From assembly GCF_009749465.1 (NCBI RefSeq), contig NZ_WBIS01000003.1:62001-126000 (forward strand): a DNA stretch of 64,000 nt. The letters are read 5' to 3'. The DNA is from Agromyces terreus. Lineage in GTDB: Bacteria; Actinomycetota; Actinomycetes; Actinomycetales; Microbacteriaceae. Shown one piece after another: positions 1 to 8,124 of the stretch (its first letter is position 1; every line of letters starts with the position of its first letter). The notes below the pieces were generated by a model that ran no database searches, was not told where the DNA came from, and worked only from the letters and a program-made list of their open reading frames with translations. The translations under genes and the position numbers were made by a program.

Positions 1-1
1 C

Positions 2-1369
2 GACGCGCTGAAGCGGGCGGTGCGCGACGCGCAGGTGCCGACCGGCGGCGGCACGCGCGTGCTGCGCCCGGCCGGCCTGAAGCCGATGACCCTCGACGGG
101 CGCATGCTGCACCGCGTGCGCACCCGCGGCCGGTCGGGCGGCACGCCGCACAACGCGGCGAGGCCGAAGTTCGAGAAGGCGCTGCTCACCGAGATCCTCC
201 GGCTCGAAGACGAGGAGCACGGCTCGTCGTCGATGGAGGACTGGGAGCGCCGGGCCGACTGGGCCGAGGATCCCGCCGTGCAGGAGCTCTTCGACGAGCT
301 CTGGCCGCTGCTCGATCCCGTCGAGATGGTGCGCGGGCTGTTCGGCGATGCCGACCGGTTCGACGCCGTGTTCCCCGGTCTCGACCCCGTGCTGCGCTCG
401 GCGCTGCTCCGGCCCCGCGAGCAGGGGCTCACCCCGGCCGACATCCCGCTCGTCGACGAACTCGCCGAACTGCTCGGCGACGATCCGCGCCCGGCCGCGG
501 CCGCCGCAGCGAGTGCCCGTTCCGATCGCGCCACCGACGTCGAGTACGCGCAGAACGTGCTCGACATGGTCACCGACGCCGATGCCGACGCCGACCACGT
601 GAGCGCCCCGGTCTCCATCGTGAGCGCCGCCGCGCTCGCCGACCGGCAGGCCGCGGGCGACGGGCGCACCCCCGCCGAACGCGCGGGCTCCGACCGCGAG
701 TGGGTCTACGGGCACGTGATCGTCGACGAGGCGCAGGAGACGAGCCCCATGCTCCTGCGCGCGCTCATCCGACGCTGCCCGACCCGTTCGATGACCCTCG
801 TCGGCGACGCGAACCAGTACACGGCGACCGACGCCCCCTTCACCTGGGCCGGGCTCCTCGACCCACAGGTGCCCCGCTGGAACCGCACCGACCTCACGGT
901 CAACTACCGCACGCCGGGGCGCATCATGCGGATCGCGACCGGGGTGCTGCGCCGGGTCGACCCCGACGCACCCGAGCCCACGTCGGCCCGTGCCGGCGAG
1001 CACGAGCCGCGCGTGGTGCGCGTCGACCCCGCAGAGCTCGGCGAGGCCACCGCCCGCGCGGCCGCCGACGCGCTCGCCGCGAGCGAGGGCACCGTCGGCG
1101 TGATCGCCCCGCTCGGCGTCCTGGGCGCGTTGCGCGATCTGCGCGCCGCCGAGGTCGGCAAGACCACGGCGCAGGGCGGGTCCGACCGGCTCTGGGTCGG
1201 CACGCCCGACGACGCGAAGGGCCTCGAGTTCGACGCGGTCGTCGTCGCGGTGCCGCGGATGCCCGCGCCCGAGGCGGTGTCCACGGCGACGTGGAAGCGG
1301 CTCTACGTCGCCCTCACCCGGCCCACGCAACGGCTCACGGTCGTGGAGGCGGGCGACGCGGTCGGCTGA
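2..1369 (+). CDS. helR: RNA polymerase recycling ATPase HelR / UvrD-like helicase, 3' part
   Basis: Open at the left edge, so only the C-terminal ~455 residues are visible. The superfamily 1 helicase core is clear: Walker B VIVDEAQE, motif III LVGDANQ, motif IV VNYRTPGR, motif V DAKGLEFDAVVV and motif VI LYVALTRPTQRL. In HelD/HelR proteins these surround an ATPase that frees stalled or drug-bound RNA polymerase. The long charged insert before Walker B fits HelR/HelD rather than UvrD or PcrA, but Walker A and the N-terminal coiled coil lie outside the window, so UvrD/Rep-like helicase remains the safe name. Confidence 0.8.
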   Translation, partial: DALKRAVRDAQVPTGGGTRVLRPAGLKPMTLDGRMLHRVRTRGRSGGTPHNAARPKFEKALLTEILRLEDEEHGSSSMEDWERRADWAEDPAVQELFDELWPLLDPVEMVRGLFGDADRFDAVFPGLDPVLRSALLRPREQGLTPADIPLVDELAELLGDDPRPAAAAAASARSDRATDVEYAQNVLDMVTDADADADHVSAPVSIVSAAALADRQAAGDGRTPAERAGSDREWVYGHVIVDEAQETSPMLLRALIRRCPTRSMTLVGDANQYTATDAPFTWAGLLDPQVPRWNRTDLTVNYRTPGRIMRIATGVLRRVDPDAPEPTSARAGEHEPRVVRVDPAELGEATARAAADALAASEGTVGVIAPLGVLGALRDLRAAEVGKTTAQGGSDRLWVGTPDDAKGLEFDAVVVAVPRMPAPEAVSTATWKRLYVALTRPTQRLTVVEAGDAVG

Positions 1370-1550
1370 ACCGGTCGCGGTCGCGGTCGCGCGGGCAGGT
1401 GCCACGTGCACCTTGGGGCAAACCCGTGCGTCGCGGGCGGTGCGCGCGTAGGGTGAGGGAGCGGGTCATCGCCGCCGGGTTCGAACGAGCCGGCGGCGAC
1501 CGATCCGGCGGGCACGCCCTGATCCACCGCCCGAACGGAGCCACCGAACG

Positions 1551-2465
1551 ATGTTCCTGGACGACGACCTCGACGCCGACGAGCACGGCGGCCCTCGCCC
1601 TGCGCGGCAGCGGGTCACCGGCTGGCGGGTGCTGCGTCTGGCGGCCGCGTACACCGGTGCCGTGGTCGGCGTCGTCGCGCTCGTGGTCGGCGTGGTCGTC
1701 GCGGTCAACATGATGGGCACGGCGACGAACCCGGGCGGGTTCGCGGCGCCCGCCGCGGGCGGACCGCGCGCGGCGCTGCCGCCGACGGTCGAGTTGCCCG
1801 AGCCCGTTGCCGGCACCGGCGAGGCCGAGGTCGACGCCGCCGCGGAGCCCGCCCCGCTCGAGGAGCCGACCGAGCTGTCGGGGGCTGCACCCGGCGCCAC
1901 GCCGATCGAGATCATCGACGAGCAGTGGATCGCGACCGTCGCCGCCTCCACCGGCATCCCCGAGCGCGCCCTCACCGCCTACGCGCTCGCGCATGTGCTG
2001 AGCTCGGTCGAAGAGCCCGATTGCGGTCTCGACTGGGCCACGATCGCGGCGATCGGCCGCATCGAGTCCGGCCACGCCGGCCACGGGTCGACCGTGCTCG
2101 ACGAGAACGGCAGCGCCAGCCCGCCGATCATCGGGCGGGCGCTCGACGGTCGCGATACGGCGAAGATCGCCGACACCGACGGCGGGCGCTTCGACGGCGA
2201 CACCACGTGGGATCGCGCGGTCGGCCCGATGCAGTTCATCCCCTCGACGTGGGCGAAGTGGGGCGCCGACGCGAACGGCGACGGCATCGCCGACCCGAAC
2301 CAGATCGACGACGCCGCTCTTGCGACCGCGCGGTACCTCTGCGCCTCCGGCCCGATGACGAGCGTCGACGGGTGGCGGGCCGCGGTGTTCTCCTACAACC
2401 ACGACAACGACTACGTCGACGAGGTGGCGAAGGTCGCGCTCGAGTACGCCGAGTCGGCCGGCTGA
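1551..2465 (+). CDS. Membrane-anchored lytic murein transglycosylase (SLT fold)
   Basis: 304 residues. A cytoplasmic N-terminus of about 35 residues is followed by one hydrophobic segment (VVGVVALVVGVVVAVNM, about 40-58), an Ala/Pro/Glu-rich linker, and a catalytic domain after about residue 125. The domain carries the transglycosylase signatures: a Glu in AIGRIESGHAG, VGPMQFIPSTW, and an AVFSYNHDNDYVDEV tail. It should cleave peptidoglycan glycan strands outside the membrane. The ATG has GGAG ten bases upstream. A hairpin at 2475-2515 closes the unit. The family is well supported; the cell-wall process served is not shown. Confidence 0.85.
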   Translation: MFLDDDLDADEHGGPRPARQRVTGWRVLRLAAAYTGAVVGVVALVVGVVVAVNMMGTATNPGGFAAPAAGGPRAALPPTVELPEPVAGTGEAEVDAAAEPAPLEEPTELSGAAPGATPIEIIDEQWIATVAASTGIPERALTAYALAHVLSSVEEPDCGLDWATIAAIGRIESGHAGHGSTVLDENGSASPPIIGRALDGRDTAKIADTDGGRFDGDTTWDRAVGPMQFIPSTWAKWGADANGDGIADPNQIDDAALATARYLCASGPMTSVDGWRAAVFSYNHDNDYVDEVAKVALEYAESAG

Positions 2466-2474
2466 CGTTCCGTG

Positions 2475-2515
2475 CACCGGGAGGGCGGCGCGATCGGCGG
2501 CCTGAACTCCCGGTG
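2475..2515 (+). terminator. Hairpin after the transglycosylase gene
   Basis: A perfect 9-bp inverted repeat, CACCGGGAG (2475-2483) and CTCCCGGTG (2507-2515), lies ten bases after the stop codon. The loop is 23 nt and no U-tract follows. It probably acts as a terminator or mRNA 3'-end stabiliser. Confidence 0.4.
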
Positions 2516-2593
2516 AACTCCACTGACGGGCACTTGCCGGTTCCGTCGGGGTCGCCGAAGCTGTGGGCACGCGCAACGGCTGAGGAGGCCATC

Positions 2594-2698
2594 TTGTTCG
2601 CAGACGAGGGCATGCAGGTGCTCGGCTTCCTGCTCTTCCTGTTCCTGCTGCTCATCGCCACGGTGACCGTCGGCGTGGCCGCCGGTCGTCGGAGGTGA
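2594..2698 (+). CDS. 34-residue single-span membrane peptide
   Basis: A TTG start at 2594 with a strong GAGGAGG Shine-Dalgarno at 2582-2588 gives a 34-residue peptide, MFADEGMQVLGFLLFLFLLL followed by IATVTVGVAAGRRR. It is an acidic N-terminus, one hydrophobic helix of about 20 residues and an Arg-rich end, predicted to place the C-terminus inside. Its TGA overlaps the GTG of the next gene (GTGA), so the two are probably translationally coupled. I do not recognise the family. The very good ribosome site and the coupling are the main evidence that it is real. Confidence 0.6.
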   Translation: MFADEGMQVLGFLLFLFLLLIATVTVGVAAGRRR

Positions 2699-3438
2699 GC
2701 TCGCGCGGCACCGGCGTCGCGGTTCGCGCCCCTCGGCGAGCACGCGTCCGCTGGTCGATGCTCGCTGCCGGGCTCTTCCTCGTCTCCGCAGGGCTCCAGC
2801 TCGCGGCATCCCTCGAGCGCTGGGTCGTCGCGCGCGATGCGTGGACGCGCACCGACCTCTGGGTCGAGGACCACCGGTTCGACTACTCGTTCCCCGCGGA
2901 CCCGTGGGAGAACCTCGGCGCGGCGGCGGAGATGTTCGGGGCAGGTACCGTCCTCCTGGCGCTCGGCATCATGGCGATGACCCGGGCCGTCGAGGGCAGC
3001 GTCGACGGGCTGATCGGCCTGCTCGCCGGAGTCACCGCCGCCGGCTTCGCCGTCTCCGGCCTGCACGCCCTCCTCTCGGGGCTGATCGACGCCCCATCCC
3101 CGCTGCAGTTCCTGCCGGTGCAGCTGTTCCTCGGCGCGATCGGATTCGTCGGCCTCGGCATCCTCGCCTCCATCTGGTGGCGTGCGTCGCCGGCGACGGC
3201 CGTGGCGTGCGTGATGCTGCTCGGGGCGACGCTGCCGGGCACCCTGCTGGCTGCGTTCCAGATCGCGCCGGCCATCGTCGGCTCCCAGTCGTACGACACG
3301 ACCGCGTGGACGGAGACGATCGTCGCGGCCGTGCCGGGCGGGGCCGGGCTGGCGATGCTCACCGCGGCCGCGGCCGCCGCACTGCCGAGGGGCGTCGCGC
3401 GCCGGCCGCGGAACCTTTCCGCGGCATCCGGCGGCTGA
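2695..3438 (+). CDS. Conserved hypothetical multi-pass membrane protein
   Basis: 247 residues with about five hydrophobic segments: MLAAGLFLVSAGLQLAAS (22-39), GAGTVLLALGIMAM, a third near LIGLLAGVTAAGFAVSGLHA, VQLFLGAIGFVGLGILASI, and AVACVMLLGATLPGTLLAAF, then AGLAMLTAAAAAAL near the end. The loop after the first span is Trp/Asp rich (WTRTDLWVEDHRFDYSFPADPWENLG) only in part quoted here: WTRTDLWVEDHRF. No catalytic motif is seen. The GTG overlaps the stop of the small membrane peptide, so it is likely expressed with it; ATG 2758 is an alternative start. Function unknown. Confidence 0.65.
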   Translation: MSSRGTGVAVRAPRRARVRWSMLAAGLFLVSAGLQLAASLERWVVARDAWTRTDLWVEDHRFDYSFPADPWENLGAAAEMFGAGTVLLALGIMAMTRAVEGSVDGLIGLLAGVTAAGFAVSGLHALLSGLIDAPSPLQFLPVQLFLGAIGFVGLGILASIWWRASPATAVACVMLLGATLPGTLLAAFQIAPAIVGSQSYDTTAWTETIVAAVPGGAGLAMLTAAAAAALPRGVARRPRNLSAASGG

Positions 3439-3523
3439 CCCGGACGACCCCGTCTCCTGCGTGCCGCCTGCGAATCCGTCGACGGCACTCCCGGTTCCCG
3501 CGATTCCGGGGTAGTCTCACCAC

Positions 3524-3539
3524 ACGCGTTATATCGCGT
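3524..3539. promoter_or_regulatory. Palindrome before the PspA-type operon
   Basis: ACGCG-TTATAT-CGCGT is a 16-bp inverted repeat just upstream of the start at 3568. Its TTATAT core also resembles a -10 box. It is one of few AT-containing spots in this region. An operator or promoter role is inference; no regulator is encoded next to it. Confidence 0.35.
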
Positions 3540-3567
3540 ATTGGCGACGTCGTCGGAGTGAACGGGG

Positions 3568-4191
3568 GTGGTGCTCGTGACGGGCATCGAGGCGATCCTG
3601 ATCGGGCTCGGCGTGATCGTGCTGTTCTCGTTCTGCGTCATGACGGCGTTCGTGCTCTTCGTGCGCTCGCTCGTGCGGCGGGCGCGCCGCAACCGCGCGC
3701 TGAGCGGCGCGACGCTGCGCACGAGAGCCCGCGTCGCGCGCGGCCCCCAGCGCACCGTGCTCGCGCTGCGGGTGCGCCTCGACGAGACCCTGCGGAGCGG
3801 AGGCGCCGCCGTCGAGCTCCTCGCCGACGCCTCCCGAAGCGAGCTGCCGCGACTGTTCCGCCGCATCCGCGACGAGGCCTCGGTGCTCGACCTGCAACTG
3901 CGCCTCATGGAATCCGAGACCGACGCGGCGGCGCTCGCCGACGAACTCCCGGCCGCACGCAACCGCGTCGAGCAGGTCGAGGGGCTCGTCAAGCAGGTGC
4001 GCTCCGCGGTGGCATCCGGCCTCTCCGGCTCGACCGACGATGCGCTCTCGGCGCTGGGCTCCGAAGTCGAACGCGAGGTCGCGGCCCTGCACGCGGGCAT
4101 CGAACAGCTCCAGGCGCTCAACCGGCGCGACGGCCGAGCCGAGCCGCGCCCGACCACGACATCCGTCCGCAACGAGGGGAACCAGCGATGA
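3568..4191 (+). CDS. Membrane-anchored coiled-coil protein coupled to PspA-like gene
   Basis: 207 residues starting at GTG 3568. One N-terminal membrane span (ILIGLGVIVLFSFCVMTAFV, about 7-30) is followed by an Arg-rich stop-transfer (RSLVRRARRNR) and then a cytoplasmic, helix-forming Ala/Glu/Arg-rich part of about 160 residues with heptad-like stretches. Its TGA overlaps the ATG of the PspA-family gene (ATGA), which implies joint translation. A membrane anchor or sensor for the PspA-like protein is a reasonable inference, but I do not recognise a named family. Confidence 0.7.
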   Translation: MVLVTGIEAILIGLGVIVLFSFCVMTAFVLFVRSLVRRARRNRALSGATLRTRARVARGPQRTVLALRVRLDETLRSGGAAVELLADASRSELPRLFRRIRDEASVLDLQLRLMESETDAAALADELPAARNRVEQVEGLVKQVRSAVASGLSGSTDDALSALGSEVEREVAALHAGIEQLQALNRRDGRAEPRPTTTSVRNEGNQR

Positions 4192-4967
4192 GCAACGCCA
4201 ACAGCAACTCGGCCCGCATGAAGACCATCTTCCGCAGCAAGACCGCCAAGGCGCTCGACCGCATGGAGGATCCGCGCGAGACCCTCGACGACAGTTACGA
4301 CCAGCAGGTGAAACTGCTCCAGCAGGTGCGTCTCGCGGTCGCCGAGGTCGCCACCGCGAAGAAGCGCATCGAACTGCAGGGCGAGGAGATGGGCGCGCGC
4401 TACCAACGGCTCGGCTCGCAGGCCGCCGAGGCGCTCGCGCAGGGCCGGGAAGACCTCGCGCGCGCCGCGCTCGAACGTCGCGCGATGCTCGAGGGGCAGG
4501 TGGCGCAGCTCCAGAAGCAGTTCACCTCCCTCCAGCAGCAGACCGCGCAGCTCCAGGAACGCGAGCGGCGGCTGACCGACCAGGTCGCGGCGTTCCGCAT
4601 CGAGAAGGAGACGATCAAGGCCACCTACACCGCCTCCGAGGCGCAGGTGCGTGCGAACGAGGCCGTCTCGGGCATCAGCAACAGCATCACCGATGTCGGG
4701 TCCAGCCTCGACCGGGCCCGCGACCGCGTCGCGCAGATGCAGGCGCGTGCCGCCGCGACCGACGAGCTCCTCGCGAGCGGAGCCCTCACCGACCTCACCG
4801 CGGCCCCCGACGCCGACATCGAGCGCCAGCTCGCCGCCGTCTCGGCCCAGGCCGAGATCGAACGCCAACTGCAGGCGCTGAAGGGCGCCGACGCGCCCGG
4901 AGCGGGCGGCGGCTCCGCGCAATCGGGATCCGGCGGCTGGCTCGGCATCGGACAGGGCGGCGCGTAG
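4188..4967 (+). CDS. pspA: PspA/IM30 family membrane-stress protein
   Basis: 259 residues, nearly all alpha-helical with long coiled coil from about 25 to 230. The family start is visible: MKTIFRSKTAKALDRMEDPR, then DDSYDQQVKLLQQVRLAVAEV, here quoted only to DDSYDQQVKLLQQ. The C-terminus is a Gly/Ser-rich tail (about 240-259). PspA/IM30/Vipp1 proteins form rods or rings on the inner membrane and protect it during envelope stress. The ATG overlaps the stop of the membrane-anchored partner gene. No PspBC-type or ClgR regulator is adjacent. Confidence 0.88.
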   Translation: MSNANSNSARMKTIFRSKTAKALDRMEDPRETLDDSYDQQVKLLQQVRLAVAEVATAKKRIELQGEEMGARYQRLGSQAAEALAQGREDLARAALERRAMLEGQVAQLQKQFTSLQQQTAQLQERERRLTDQVAAFRIEKETIKATYTASEAQVRANEAVSGISNSITDVGSSLDRARDRVAQMQARAAATDELLASGALTDLTAAPDADIERQLAAVSAQAEIERQLQALKGADAPGAGGGSAQSGSGGWLGIGQGGA

Positions 4968-5063
4968 GCCGCGGGGAGCGCTGCCCGATCGGGCACGCCC
5001 CGCGGCACCGCCGTCGGCCTCGGCAATCGGAGCGCCCCTCCTTCCCGGACGTATCGTGTCGAG

Positions 5064-5816
5064 GTGCAGCATGCGACGCATGACCAGCGCGAGCCCCGAC
5101 GGGACGCGTCCACGACGAGAGCACCCGCTGCGGAGGCATCCGCACGATCGCTCTCGCCGTCGTTGCTGGCCCTCCAACGCTCGGCCGGCAATCAGGCAAC
5201 GACCGCGTACGTGCAGCGAAGCGTGCTCGACGACCTCTGGAACCGCGGACTGTTCGACGGCTCGATGCTCGCGCAGGCCGACCCCGGCCTGCCCAGGTCG
5301 CTCATCAGCCACTACATGTCGGCCGCCGGCGCCGCGTACGCGCTCACGAGAGCGGAGATGATCGAGGTCGACGCGTTCACGAACGTGTTCTCATGGTTTC
5401 CTGCGATCGCCGCAGAGCGCAACCGGCTCATCGCCGCCGCCGAAGCCGACCCGGCGCCGCCCAGCGAGTTCCGGCAGTTCACAGCCGTCGTCAGCGGCGC
5501 ACGCGGTCGCGGCGCGGCGCAGAAGAACCAGACCCTCGGCAACTTCACCGTGACGCTCGAGGGCACGCTGACCGTCACGAAGGGCCCGACTGGGGCCCTC
5601 GCCGAGTTCACCGGGACCGCGACCTACTACGACTACTGGGACTTCGATCCGAAGCCCATGGCGACCTTCGTCGACGGCACCAGCGGGCGCAGCACCGCCG
5701 GGGAGCTCAAGACCTGGGTGGGTGCGCTCATGGAGGGCACGCCGTTCGCGATCGACAGCGCCGACACCGTGGCCGTCTCACAGCATCAGTTCGACGATCA
5801 TGCCGCGATCACCTGA
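5064..5816 (+). CDS. Hypothetical protein with LQRSAGNQA motif (possible eCIS cargo)
   Basis: 250 residues. The N-terminal ~40 residues are disordered, then SLLALQRSAGNQATTAYVQR-like sequence occurs near 30-55 (LLALQRSAGNQAT). An LQR-x-AGN-x-A segment of this type is common at the N-terminus of DUF4157 and other proteins linked to extracellular contractile injection systems. The rest is a helical part and then a beta-rich C-terminal domain with FTGTATYYDYWDFDPKPMA and RSTAGELKTWVGALMEGTPF. I do not recognise this domain; a toxin-like fold is possible. No sheath, tube or baseplate gene lies in the window. The GTG start has only a weak GAGG site. Confidence 0.6.
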   Translation: MQHATHDQREPRRDASTTRAPAAEASARSLSPSLLALQRSAGNQATTAYVQRSVLDDLWNRGLFDGSMLAQADPGLPRSLISHYMSAAGAAYALTRAEMIEVDAFTNVFSWFPAIAAERNRLIAAAEADPAPPSEFRQFTAVVSGARGRGAAQKNQTLGNFTVTLEGTLTVTKGPTGALAEFTGTATYYDYWDFDPKPMATFVDGTSGRSTAGELKTWVGALMEGTPFAIDSADTVAVSQHQFDDHAAIT

Positions 5817-5855
5817 TGCCGGCCAGGGGCCGCGGGCGCGGTCGCGGTCGCGGGA

Positions 5856-6557
5856 CTACGCGCCCTCGCGGCGGCGCACGATCTCGCCGATCCAGGCCGG
5901 CGCGAACGGCGAGGTGCAGTTCGGCGGCGTCGGGTAGTCCTTCAGCACCTCGAGACGCTCGCCGATGTCGAGGGCGCGCGCGCGGAGCCCCGGGTTGAAG
6001 ATGCCGATGTTCGCGAGGCACTCGTTCATCGCCCACTGCAGGCGATCGGGGGCATCCTTCATCTCGGCCTCGATGAGGTCGAGCAGGCCGGGCAGATCGA
6101 GCCCGTCGGGCGACTTCTTCACGCGCTCGGTCGTGAGCGCCCACCCGGCGCTCGCGACCACGGGGTCGGCGTCGTCGAACCAGGCGAGCCGCAGTTCTTC
6201 CACGTGCGGGCTCTTCTTCACCACGTAGTTGACGAGCCAATCGTGCACCTTCGGCGCCCGCGCCTCGCGCAGCATCGCGTCGAGCTCTGCCGCGGTGTAC
6301 TGCTTCGGCCGGCAGATGAGCAACGCGACGAGGCGTGCGGCCGTGTCGTCGGTGTCCCAGAGCCGCCCCGAGAGGTCGTGATCGGTCTTCAGCCGCTTGG
6401 CGACGCCCCGCAGCTTGGTCAGGTTGACCCCGTGGTCGTCGCCGTGGCGCTCGTTGACCTCGCGCATCTTCGGATCCTCGAGGCTCGCGAGTTCGGCGAG
6501 CACCTCGCCGACGCGGTCGTCGGTGCCGGGTTCGACCGTCGGCGCACCTGTCGTCAC
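5856..6557 (-). CDS. DNA alkylation repair protein (AlkD-like HEAT repeat)
   Basis: 233 residues, GTG start at 6557 with AAGGAG seven bases upstream. It shows the AlkD-type helical repeat organisation: KMREVNERHGDDHGVNLTKL near the N-terminus, then RLVALLICRPKQYTAAELDAM, HDWLVNYVVKKSPHVEELRL in part, and WAMNECLANIGIF. Proteins of this family excise or recognise bulky or positively charged alkylated bases using HEAT-like repeats. It is divergent from the LacI regulator across 184 bases and stands alone as a transcription unit. Confidence 0.78.
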   Translation of the reverse strand: MTTGAPTVEPGTDDRVGEVLAELASLEDPKMREVNERHGDDHGVNLTKLRGVAKRLKTDHDLSGRLWDTDDTAARLVALLICRPKQYTAAELDAMLREARAPKVHDWLVNYVVKKSPHVEELRLAWFDDADPVVASAGWALTTERVKKSPDGLDLPGLLDLIEAEMKDAPDRLQWAMNECLANIGIFNPGLRARALDIGERLEVLKDYPTPPNCTSPFAPAWIGEIVRRREGA

Positions 6558-6741
6558 GTGGGTCTCCTTCGTCTGCGTCGCCGAGCGTCCGCCCGGGCTT
6601 TCAGCCTACGTCGGCGCGCCCGCGCGCGCTCGGCTCCGCATCGGACGGTGCGAGGGCGAGCGGATGCCGCAGCGCGGGCGCTTCGGCGCGGCATCCGTCT
6701 ATGCTCGATCCGACATCGGGCGAGCGAGGAGGGACGGTTCC

Positions 6742-7788
6742 ATGCAGGCATCCGGCTCCGATCGCGCGGTCGAGGATCGCCCGGTCGAGGATCGCCCGGC
6801 GAGCGGACGCGCCGTCGGCGTGCGCGAGGTCGCCGCGCTCGCAGGGGTGTCGCGCCAGACCGTCTCGCGCGTGCTGAACGCGCACCCGCAGATCAAGGAG
6901 TCGACGCGGCGCCGGGTCATGGACGCCATCGCCGAGCTCGAGTACACCCCGAACTTCGCCGCCAGGGCCCTCGGCACGAAGCGGTCGCGCACGATCGGGG
7001 TGCTCGCCTCCGACTCGCGGCACTACGGGCCGTCGACGAGCATCGCGGCCCTCGAGGCGGCGGCGCGTGCGGCGGGCCACTGGGTCAGCACCGCGTACGT
7101 CGACTCCGAGGATCTCGGGTCGGTGTCGGCGGGCATCTCGCACCTGCGGGGGCAGGCCGTCGACGGCATCGTCGTGGTGGCCCCGCATGTGCGCGTGCTC
7201 GAGGCGCTCGACGGCCTCCGCCTCGACGTGCCGGTCGTGACCCTGCTCGCCGGCGGCCGAGATGGTCGGAGCCCGGCCGTCGACCAGATCGAGGGTGCGC
7301 GCATCGCGACCCGGCACCTCGTCGAACTGGGGCACACGCGCATCGCGCACCTCGCCGGTCCGTCCGACTGGCTCGAGGCCAGCTCGCGCGAACACGGGTT
7401 CGCGCTCGAGCTCGCGGCCCACGGGCTCGAAGCCGTCGCCGTCGTGCGGGGCGACTGGTCGGCGCGCTCGGGATATGCCGCGGCCGCCGAACTGTCGGCC
7501 GCCCGGCCGACCGCCGTGGTCGCGGCGAACGACCAGATGGCCCTCGGCCTCATGCGGCACCTGCGCGAGCACGGGGGAGCGGTGCCCGAGACGCTGAGCG
7601 TGGTGGGCTTCGACGACATCCCCGATGCGGAGTTCTTCTGGCCGCCGCTCACGACCGTGCGCCAGGACTTCGACGAACTCGCCCGCCGCGCGGTCGCGGC
7701 GCTGCTCGAGGGCGGCGCCGACGGCGCATCCGGCCGCCCGATGCTCGTGCCCGAGCTCATCGTGCGCGCGTCGACGGCCCCGCGCTGA
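6742..7788 (+). CDS. LacI-family transcriptional regulator, likely arabinose operon repressor
   Basis: 348 residues. The ATG at 6742 is chosen because GAGGAGGGA lies 9-16 bases upstream; longer readings run into the divergent gene's promoter. The LacI HTH is VREVAALAGVSRQTVSRVLN, followed by the hinge YTPNFAARALGTKRSRTIGV and a periplasmic-binding-like effector domain ending in FDDIPDAEFFWPPLTTVRQD. The 30 residues before the HTH contain a 15-bp in-frame tandem duplication (VEDRPVEDRP, 6769-6798). The next operon is araDBA, with a perfect LacI-type palindrome at 7977-7990, so an AraR role is likely. A long hairpin separates the two. Confidence 0.85.
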   Translation: MQASGSDRAVEDRPVEDRPASGRAVGVREVAALAGVSRQTVSRVLNAHPQIKESTRRRVMDAIAELEYTPNFAARALGTKRSRTIGVLASDSRHYGPSTSIAALEAAARAAGHWVSTAYVDSEDLGSVSAGISHLRGQAVDGIVVVAPHVRVLEALDGLRLDVPVVTLLAGGRDGRSPAVDQIEGARIATRHLVELGHTRIAHLAGPSDWLEASSREHGFALELAAHGLEAVAVVRGDWSARSGYAAAAELSAARPTAVVAANDQMALGLMRHLREHGGAVPETLSVVGFDDIPDAEFFWPPLTTVRQDFDELARRAVAALLEGGADGASGRPMLVPELIVRASTAPR

Positions 7789-7810
7789 CGCCTGCGCCCT
7801 TCTTCGACCT

Positions 7811-7914
7811 TTTTCAGGAGGGGGTGTGGGGGGGGGGGGGGGGGGCCGCCCCCCCCCCCCCCCGCCCCCCCCCCCCGCGCCCCCCCCCCCCCCCCCCACA
7901 CCCCCTCCTGAAAA
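7811..7914. terminator. Long inverted repeat with poly-G/poly-C core
   Basis: The 35-base arms at 7811-7845 and 7880-7914 are perfect reverse complements. Each begins with TTTTCAGGAGGGGGTGTG from its outer side and ends in a run of exactly 18 G (7828-7845) or 18 C (7880-7897). The 34-base middle is almost all C with four single G. A hairpin terminator after the LacI gene is likely. The homopolymer core looks like a read or assembly artefact rather than natural sequence. The true spacer may be different or much shorter. Confidence 0.6.
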
Positions 7915-7948
7915 GTGAAATCGGGGAGGAGAGGGGCGGCCGCGCGGA

Positions 7949-7977
7949 TTGACTCGCGGGCCGCCGCTTGGCAGAAT
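7949..7977 (+). promoter_or_regulatory. Promoter for araDBA operon
   Basis: TTGACT (7949-7954), a 17-base spacer and CAGAAT (7972-7977) form a sigma-70-like promoter in the 336-base gap between the LacI gene and araD. The operator palindrome starts at the last base of the -10 box, so a bound repressor would block it. The predicted leader is about 140 bases. Confidence 0.6.
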
Positions 7978-7990
7978 GTGACCGGTCACA
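7977..7990. promoter_or_regulatory. LacI-type operator of the arabinose operon
   Basis: TGTGACCGGTCACA is a perfect 14-bp palindrome with a central CG, as expected for LacI-family dimers. It touches the -10 box of the araD promoter. The LacI-family gene directly upstream (6742-7788) is the natural candidate to bind it. Confidence 0.65.
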
Positions 7991-8124
7991 GTCGCGATTC
8001 GCGGCCGGTCGCAACGGAGGACGAACCACGTGAGTGCAGCACCCCGGGCATCGAAGCCCGATCGAATCGCCGAGCGCTACCGGCACGCCGCCGATCGCAG
8101 TACGGTTTCAGGCGTGGTGGCGGC

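Noticed and set aside
6397..6741. A longer N-terminus for the LacI-family regulator.
   Set aside because: It would overlap the divergent AlkD-like gene and its ribosome site; GAGGAGGGA fits ATG 6742.
7826..7900. Gly/Pro-run proteins read through the homopolymer block.
   Set aside because: They are homopolymer translations of a probable artefact; araD starts at 8125.
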